Source: Fibrobacter succinogenes (GTDB lineage Bacteria > Fibrobacterota > Fibrobacteria > Fibrobacterales > Fibrobacteraceae). Taken from it: 64,000 bases of DNA. Below the pieces are notes generated by a model that ran no database searches, was not told the origin of the DNA, and was given only the letters and a program-made list of their open reading frames with translations. A program made the position numbers and the translations under genes. Shown here in pieces: positions 59,736-64,000 of this stretch; within the stretch, counting starts at the first letter, position 1; the number at the start of each line of letters is the position of its first letter. The stretch is taken from contig CADCDO010000037.1 in NCBI GenBank assembly GCA_902800345.1, forward strand, positions 1 to 64,000. Reading direction: 5' to 3'.

Positions 59736-60608
59736 TTATTTTTTTTGTTTTTTGCGCTTCTCCTTAGTTACAAGAATTTTCGTAATATCCTTTAGGACTT
59801 TATCAATATCTTTGTCGATATTCTTTTTGCCTAAAACGTCCGAGTTCAACTTGGGCGGGACATTTTGTTTCAAAAGTCTTAATACATTGCCGCCGTTGCT
59901 GGACGGTTGGAAAAGTTTTCTCTTTTGGGGAGGTGGGGGCGGCTCCAGACCGACTGATTCAAACATCTCTAGAAAAAGTGACAAATCACCACAAGAGAAT
60001 TCGCTGCAAAGTAAAGCAAAATTAATGACTGAGAATCCGGCCTTGCGAGCCAGTTGAAATAAAGGCTCATAGGACTGAAGGCGTCGAATAAAACTTTTTC
60101 TATCACTATCGAGTTCCAAGACAAAAGTAATTTTGCCTCGCTCGCACAATGGGCAACCATTCCCATCGAGGCTCTTCAAATCAACAGCGATTTCGTCAAA
60201 AGCAGACAAGGGGGCGACAACAACATTTTCCGAATCGCTGTATTTTAGATTTTCTTTTAACGGGGGCGGAATCCTGCCGCCTGCGCCACCGCCAACCGAT
60301 TTGTACAATTTGCCTTTTTCATCTACAATCGCGCTGTCCAACATGCCGTTCTTTTCAGAGTACAAGGCCCATACGATGCGACCTGGATCAGCTTCATTTT
60401 CCTTATGAAGAGAAATGTAGCGAGAACCATAACGGTCCAATTGCATTGTATAGAAGACATCAGGCAGATGACCGCCTTCGGCGCCAACGTTCATGTGCTT
60501 TTTTGAGATATTCACAAAAACAGGAAATGTATCATCCCACGAATATGCTGAACAGACGAATGCCAAAATCGCTACGATGGTAGTTATTTTACATGTAATT
60601 AATTTCAT
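59736..60608 (-). CDS. Secreted protein with Lys-rich C-terminus
   Basis: 290 residues from ATG 60608; a GTG six codons earlier is possible. Signal peptide MKLITCKITTIVAILAFVCS with cleavage near AYS-W. Mature part of unknown family with a Gly-rich stretch (GGGAGGRIPPPL), a CPLC pair (NGCPLCERG) that could be redox-active or bind metal, a proline run PPPPPQKRK and a very basic end (TKEKRKKQKK). Probably periplasmic. It does not resemble the small membrane proteins around it. Confidence 0.6.
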   Translation of the reverse strand: MKLITCKITTIVAILAFVCSAYSWDDTFPVFVNISKKHMNVGAEGGHLPDVFYTMQLDRYGSRYISLHKENEADPGRIVWALYSEKNGMLDSAIVDEKGKLYKSVGGGAGGRIPPPLKENLKYSDSENVVVAPLSAFDEIAVDLKSLDGNGCPLCERGKITFVLELDSDRKSFIRRLQSYEPLFQLARKAGFSVINFALLCSEFSCGDLSLFLEMFESVGLEPPPPPQKRKLFQPSSNGGNVLRLLKQNVPPKLNSDVLGKKNIDKDIDKVLKDITKILVTKEKRKKQKK

Positions 60609-60630
60609 AAGGATTTTGGCAAACACAAAA

Positions 60631-60987
60631 CTAACCGTGAAAATAAGGGAGTACGTAAAACATTCTTGCCATAGTAACTACAATCCAAAACATATAAACA
60701 ATCTTCGTAAATAACTTTCTTGAAAAATCAAATTTCCCAAACTTTAGCATTAACAATGATATGCCCAAAAGAAAAAGACTTAATACACATGTGATAAAAA
60801 TGAAAAAAACACAATCATCATCTACCTGCAACGATAAAGCATCTTGAGAGCCGTCATCATACGGGCGTAATGGAGCCAACAGCGCCAAGCAAGTAAATAC
60901 GAAAGAACCTAGAAAAGAACCCAAAAGGGCGACAATCGAGACACCCCTTAAAAAAATTTTCATCGCAGCATAATCGTTTTTATTCAT
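60631..60987 (-). CDS. Small three-helix membrane protein
   Basis: 118 residues: helices VSIVALLGSFLGSFVFTCLA, CVFFIFITCVLSLFLLGISL and KIVYMFWIVVTMARMFYVL, with an acidic loop (YDDGSQDALSLQVDDDC). It overlaps the 60980 gene by eight bases, so they are translated together: a soluble protein followed by a membrane protein. Confidence 0.6.
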   Translation of the reverse strand: MNKNDYAAMKIFLRGVSIVALLGSFLGSFVFTCLALLAPLRPYDDGSQDALSLQVDDDCVFFIFITCVLSLFLLGISLLMLKFGKFDFSRKLFTKIVYMFWIVVTMARMFYVLPYFHG

Positions 60988-61507
60988 CGTCTTTTATCAA
61001 ACCCTGTGGAATATTTTCCGAAGTATAGCCCCACTCTTTATTCCATTCCATGACTCTAGCAATAACAATCTTGTCCAATGAAGGAAAAAGACTAAAGTCT
61101 CCGCTAAAAAAAGGTGGACCGAATTTTTTCAAATTGCTAGCAAGTTTTGCGATATAGTTTCGCAAACCTTTCTTTTCATCATAGCACGCACGGTCTTCTG
61201 GCGATAACAGGTCAACCACATCATGTAATGAATGCTCGTAAAAAGCATCATCCTCGTGAATAAAAAAAGAACCAGGATGGTGCACCTCCTTTCCATCGAC
61301 AAGTTGTGAAATTATAACATTGAAAACAAAATCTTTAACTTCATAATATAGAGTGATAACACAGCATTTATTTGCGTACTTTACCTTTGTAAACCAGGAA
61401 TCAACTTCTTTTTTTATCAGAGAAAAATCGTATTGCTCAATTAAAAAAGAAAATTCATCAAGGAATATATCCCTTACAACGTATTTATCTGAATTTTTCT
61501 TTTTCAT
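60980..61507 (-). CDS. Acidic soluble protein, immunity-like
   Basis: 175 residues, MKKKNSDKYVVRDIFLDEFS, no signal or membrane segment. Alternating strands and helices with acidic patches (IHEDDAFYEHSLHDVVDLLS). Size, charge and neighbours are typical of immunity proteins, but no family was recognised. A 44-bp element shared with the 59175 gene lies 36 bases upstream. Confidence 0.55.
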   Translation of the reverse strand: MKKKNSDKYVVRDIFLDEFSFLIEQYDFSLIKKEVDSWFTKVKYANKCCVITLYYEVKDFVFNVIISQLVDGKEVHHPGSFFIHEDDAFYEHSLHDVVDLLSPEDRACYDEKKGLRNYIAKLASNLKKFGPPFFSGDFSLFPSLDKIVIARVMEWNKEWGYTSENIPQGLIKDDE

Positions 61508-61543
61508 TTTGAAGTAATCCTATGTTTTTTGCAACACGCCTAT

Positions 61544-61587
61544 TAGAAATAACAATAGTAAAATCCGGCTGTTCATATGACATAGCG
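61544..61587 (-). repeat. 44-bp shared upstream element, copy B
   Basis: Partner of 59679-59722. As coding sequence it reads MSYEQPDFTIVIS and continues NRRVAKNIGLLQ, running through the start of the 60980 gene in another frame. It may be a left-over 5' gene end, or a leader. Confidence 0.7.
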
Positions 61588-61687
61588 GAGGCGAAGTGAG
61601 GCTGCAAATAAATCACTATGATGTCAGTGCCGGAGTCCCTTTGCGAGAAATGCCGATTTTGACGAAAAAACGCATTTTTTCCAAAGA

Positions 61688-61950
61688 TTAAACAGTATTT
61701 AATATCCAATATAATACTTTATGGCTCTTTTTTAATTTGCGGTATTTGTCAGCAAGTCGTCTAAAGTTATCTCTAGCGTCAGGATCCATTTTCCTACACG
61801 AAACATTTTCATCTATGAATATTATAAGATCCAAAAAGTTTGCACAAAACAGGAATTGTAATTTAAAGGGGCTATTTTTTATAACCTGCATAGAATAAAA
61901 AGGAGATTCCGATGAAGAACCTAAACCAAATCCGTAATTTTACAATTTCT
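61688..61950 (-). pseudogene. Truncated copy of the YRKLKK-tail membrane protein
   Basis: Open stretch without a proper start, ending RDNFRRLADKYRKLKKSHKV then LYWILNTV, clearly the C-terminal third of the 58607 protein (LLCTNILNFIIFINKEIPHN there, LFCANFLDLIIFIDENVSCR here). Upstream, a piece in another frame (EEIVKLRIWFRFF) matches the middle of that protein, so the copy is both truncated and frameshifted. The 5' part with the two membrane helices is gone. Confidence 0.7.
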
Positions 61951-62058
61951 TCGGTTTTCATTTATTCAACCTTAAATATAAATCTTTTGCTTTAATCTGT
62001 ACCTACACAAGATTTTTATATAGCTTCGTAAATAACCTGTCAAACAGTTTACGCCCTT

Positions 62059-63402
62059 TTAGAACGGCTCGCACAATGGAATCTTTGCATTGCATTTTTT
62101 GCCCTCCGCATAATCATAGTGAACTTGATTGTATTCACCTTTCACTTTCAGGCAACTATTGCTGTCAACAACCTGTATATTTAAAGTTCCATTGGGTGTA
62201 AGTTCAAAAAAGCTACTGTCTTGGAAAGATACTCTAATAGCTGATGAGGAAATACTTTTTTGTGGATTTGGAAGCCTCCAAATCATACTGTCGCTACAAG
62301 TTTCAAATATATCTAAGATACCATCATCATCAACAATAAATAATTCCCCCGCAAAGCGATTCATTATAGGATCTACAATCATTCCATAATCAATCATTTT
62401 TCTAAGCCGGTCTCCGTCGTCCATTTTTTTCAAATCCGTTTCTGATTGATATCCCATTATGTCTTCATACATTTTTTTCAATACATCTCGTCTGTTTTTT
62501 TTCAAATCCGTTTCTGATTGATATACCGTAAAGTCTTCATAGAAATCTACAATGCTATCCACTTCATATAAAGATGAATCTGATAATTTGACAAAAAACA
62601 GCGCATCAGGATAGTTGGAACGATATAAGAGAACCTGATCTTTGTCTAGAAGTTCCGCGTAGATGACGGTCGTATCCTTAGATTTAATTTGTTCAATTTT
62701 GTCATACAATATGGATGATAATACGTAGTAAGAATAACCATATTCCTTCCACCATTTTGTACTTACATTGAATACTGCTGACGATGGAGTAAACTCGGCA
62801 AATTTTTCGCTAACTTTTGGGAAAATAAGATCTCTCTTTGTCGGGCGTTCAAAGTCTATTTCATGTTCTTCAAAATAAATAATACTGTCCCCCCGCATAA
62901 AGAGCCATACTTTTGTAAGTTCAAGATGTCTTCTAAACTTTTGATGAATTACTTGATTAATTTCTTCATCTGTCATATTATATTCAAAAACATACATCCT
63001 ATCCCATTCATAAGGAGTCAACATCGGAATAGATACGATGCAATTCAGGGAGTCCTTGCATTCCTTTTCGATGACATCTCTGGCAAGAGCTTTTATCGTA
63101 GTTGAATTGTCGCTACAATTAGACATAGTTGCCAACAGCACGACAAGGCACAACGGCGCAAGCAGAAGAAGGATTTTAATCCATTTCCGTTTAGCATGGC
63201 GAGTTTCTTTTTGACGGGGCATATATTCCAATCCAAGTTGCTCGATTATCGCCCGCACATTCGATTCGTCTGTAATTTCAACATCTTTAAGAAGAGCTTT
63301 TAACCCATTGACATCTTTGGCACGAACCAGTGCGTCAAATTCATCCATCCGTCCGCTTAAAAACAGGCGCTCGTTTACTGTCATGCCTTTGTATAGGGTC
63401 AT
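62059..63402 (-). CDS. Fusion of a small MTVNERL domain with a lipoprotein-type protein
   Basis: 447 residues. Residues 1-60 (MTVNERLFLSGRMDEFDALV, then VEITDESNVRAIIEQLGLEY) form a small helical domain usually found alone as a ~60-70-residue protein. After a basic joint comes KILLLLAPLCLVVLL, the same leader as the 54492 lipoprotein, but now internal, so it acts as a membrane helix (the TMSNC after it could still be a lipobox if translation began inside). The rest is an unrecognised secreted domain, with two direct copies of YQSETDLKK near 330 and 350. The start overlaps the previous stop (ATGA). Confidence 0.6.
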   Translation of the reverse strand: MTLYKGMTVNERLFLSGRMDEFDALVRAKDVNGLKALLKDVEITDESNVRAIIEQLGLEYMPRQKETRHAKRKWIKILLLLAPLCLVVLLATMSNCSDNSTTIKALARDVIEKECKDSLNCIVSIPMLTPYEWDRMYVFEYNMTDEEINQVIHQKFRRHLELTKVWLFMRGDSIIYFEEHEIDFERPTKRDLIFPKVSEKFAEFTPSSAVFNVSTKWWKEYGYSYYVLSSILYDKIEQIKSKDTTVIYAELLDKDQVLLYRSNYPDALFFVKLSDSSLYEVDSIVDFYEDFTVYQSETDLKKNRRDVLKKMYEDIMGYQSETDLKKMDDGDRLRKMIDYGMIVDPIMNRFAGELFIVDDDGILDIFETCSDSMIWRLPNPQKSISSSAIRVSFQDSSFFELTPNGTLNIQVVDSNSCLKVKGEYNQVHYDYAEGKKCNAKIPLCEPF

Positions 63403-63997
63403 TCTTGATCAAAATCCTTACAGATGTCTTCAAATTTAATTTCTATATTTCCGCCCAACTTGCGATATTCATTGTAAAATTCTAATGCAGTTTCACAATC
63501 AATTTTTGATGGTTTGTATCCATAAAGATTGCCAAGGGCGGAATAATAATATGCTTCTGGATATAAAGATGCATAGGGATTCAATAGATTATAAGGATAT
63601 AGAATCCAATTCTTGGAACCTCCTCCTATTGTTCCATTATCAAGTGACAATTGGTATCCCAGCAAATTGATAAAAAAGACAAAATCGCCCAAATCTACAT
63701 CTGAATCCAAATAATTCTTTAGTGCTGCTAAAACTTGGCCGCCAATTTCTTGAAACCGTTTTCCAAGACATCAACGTGGGCTGCTCTGCAATTATTCAAG
63801 CGAAGGGCTGTATTCGGATAAATCGAAATAATCAAGGCTTCGACGAAACACTGGACATCCGTTTTTGTTTGAACGGAATCTGTTTTGTTTATCGTTGCTT
63901 CGGGCGGCTTTGTTAAAGGAGCCTGGATGGAAGGACTTGGAGAATTAGAGTTTGTTTCTCGCCCTAAAAAGAAACCCAATAAAAAGATGGCGACCAT
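63399..63997 (-). pseudogene. Membrane-anchored protein with a single-base frameshift, edge of window
   Basis: From ATG 63997 the protein opens with a membrane helix MVAIFLLGFFLGRE and a Ser/Pro/Thr linker and reads to HVDVLE. There the frame fails in a run of four bases (plus-strand T4, 63759-63762). One more A on the coding strand would give EKRFQEIGGQVLAALKNYLD and continue cleanly as LGDFVFFINLLGYQLSL to the stop at 63399. Family unknown. The true start could lie beyond the window. Confidence 0.6.
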
Positions 63998-64000
63998 GCC

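Noticed and set aside
61485..61709. A 74-codon minus-strand frame overlapping the start of the 60980 gene
   Set aside because: The only notable part is the 44-bp element shared with 59679-59722. It has no ribosome site at its far ATG and overlaps a better gene, so I list the element rather than a gene.
1..64000. tRNA, rRNA, tmRNA, SRP RNA or known riboswitch
   Set aside because: I looked through the intergenic gaps by eye and found no cloverleaf with TTCGA/TTCAA arm, no rRNA segment and no familiar riboswitch core. A covariance search could still find something small.

Overview
The window most likely comes from a Fibrobacter species (phylum Fibrobacterota) or a close relative. The best evidence is a serine-rich lipoprotein with two copies of the F. 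succinogenes major paralogous (FISUMP) domain. Supporting signs are a bacterial V-type ATPase operon with a DUF2764 gene, many paralogous lipoproteins, and recurring TAnnTTTG-like promoter boxes of the kind known from the related Bacteroidota. The assignment is inference; no rRNA or tRNA gene was recognised.

Layout. 1-6.7 kb: minus-strand V-ATPase operon in transcription order E, DUF2764, A, B, D, I, K (K cut by the window edge). 7.0-19.0 kb: five paralogous DUF4419 lipoprotein genes on the minus strand, interrupted by a HEAGH metalloprotease-like gene and a small alpha/beta hydrolase. 19.2-31.6 kb: housekeeping and surface genes, all minus strand (purL, a FISUMP lipoprotein, hisD, cimA, an unrecognised protein, a GLUG-repeat lipoprotein, slyD). 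31.8-38.2 kb: one giant secreted protein made of about 20 tandem Ig/cadherin-like modules. 38.7-41.2 kb: plus-strand receiver-like protein, membrane-anchored M23 peptidase and lipoprotein. 41.3-42.4 kb: an intact-ended insertion sequence with an 8-bp target duplication. 42.5-53.5 kb: diguanylate cyclase, folA, rlmH, a phosphoesterase, a second slyD-like gene overlapping rpiA, an SPFH protein, several small proteins and a large U32 peptidase gene. 53.6-64 kb: an accessory array of small minus-strand genes (membrane proteins, lipoproteins, DUF2019, DUF4304, a zeta-toxin-like kinase with a small partner) with clear signs of recombination between copies: shared 3' ends, a shared signal-peptide DNA block and shared upstream elements. 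It resembles an array of orphan immunity genes, but no toxin gene is visible.

Two points matter for any user. First, several normally intact genes carry out-of-frame lesions here: atpB, the hydrolase, purL, the U32 peptidase (twice) and the gene at the right edge. Three of the lesions look like losses of tens of bases rather than single-base slips. Sequencing or assembly error is the leading explanation, and reads should be checked before any is called a pseudogene. Second, the novelty is mostly in the accessory parts: the DUF4419 array with its conserved cysteine-bearing C-terminal region, the mosaic array at 53.6-64 kb, and several hairpin repeat families between genes.
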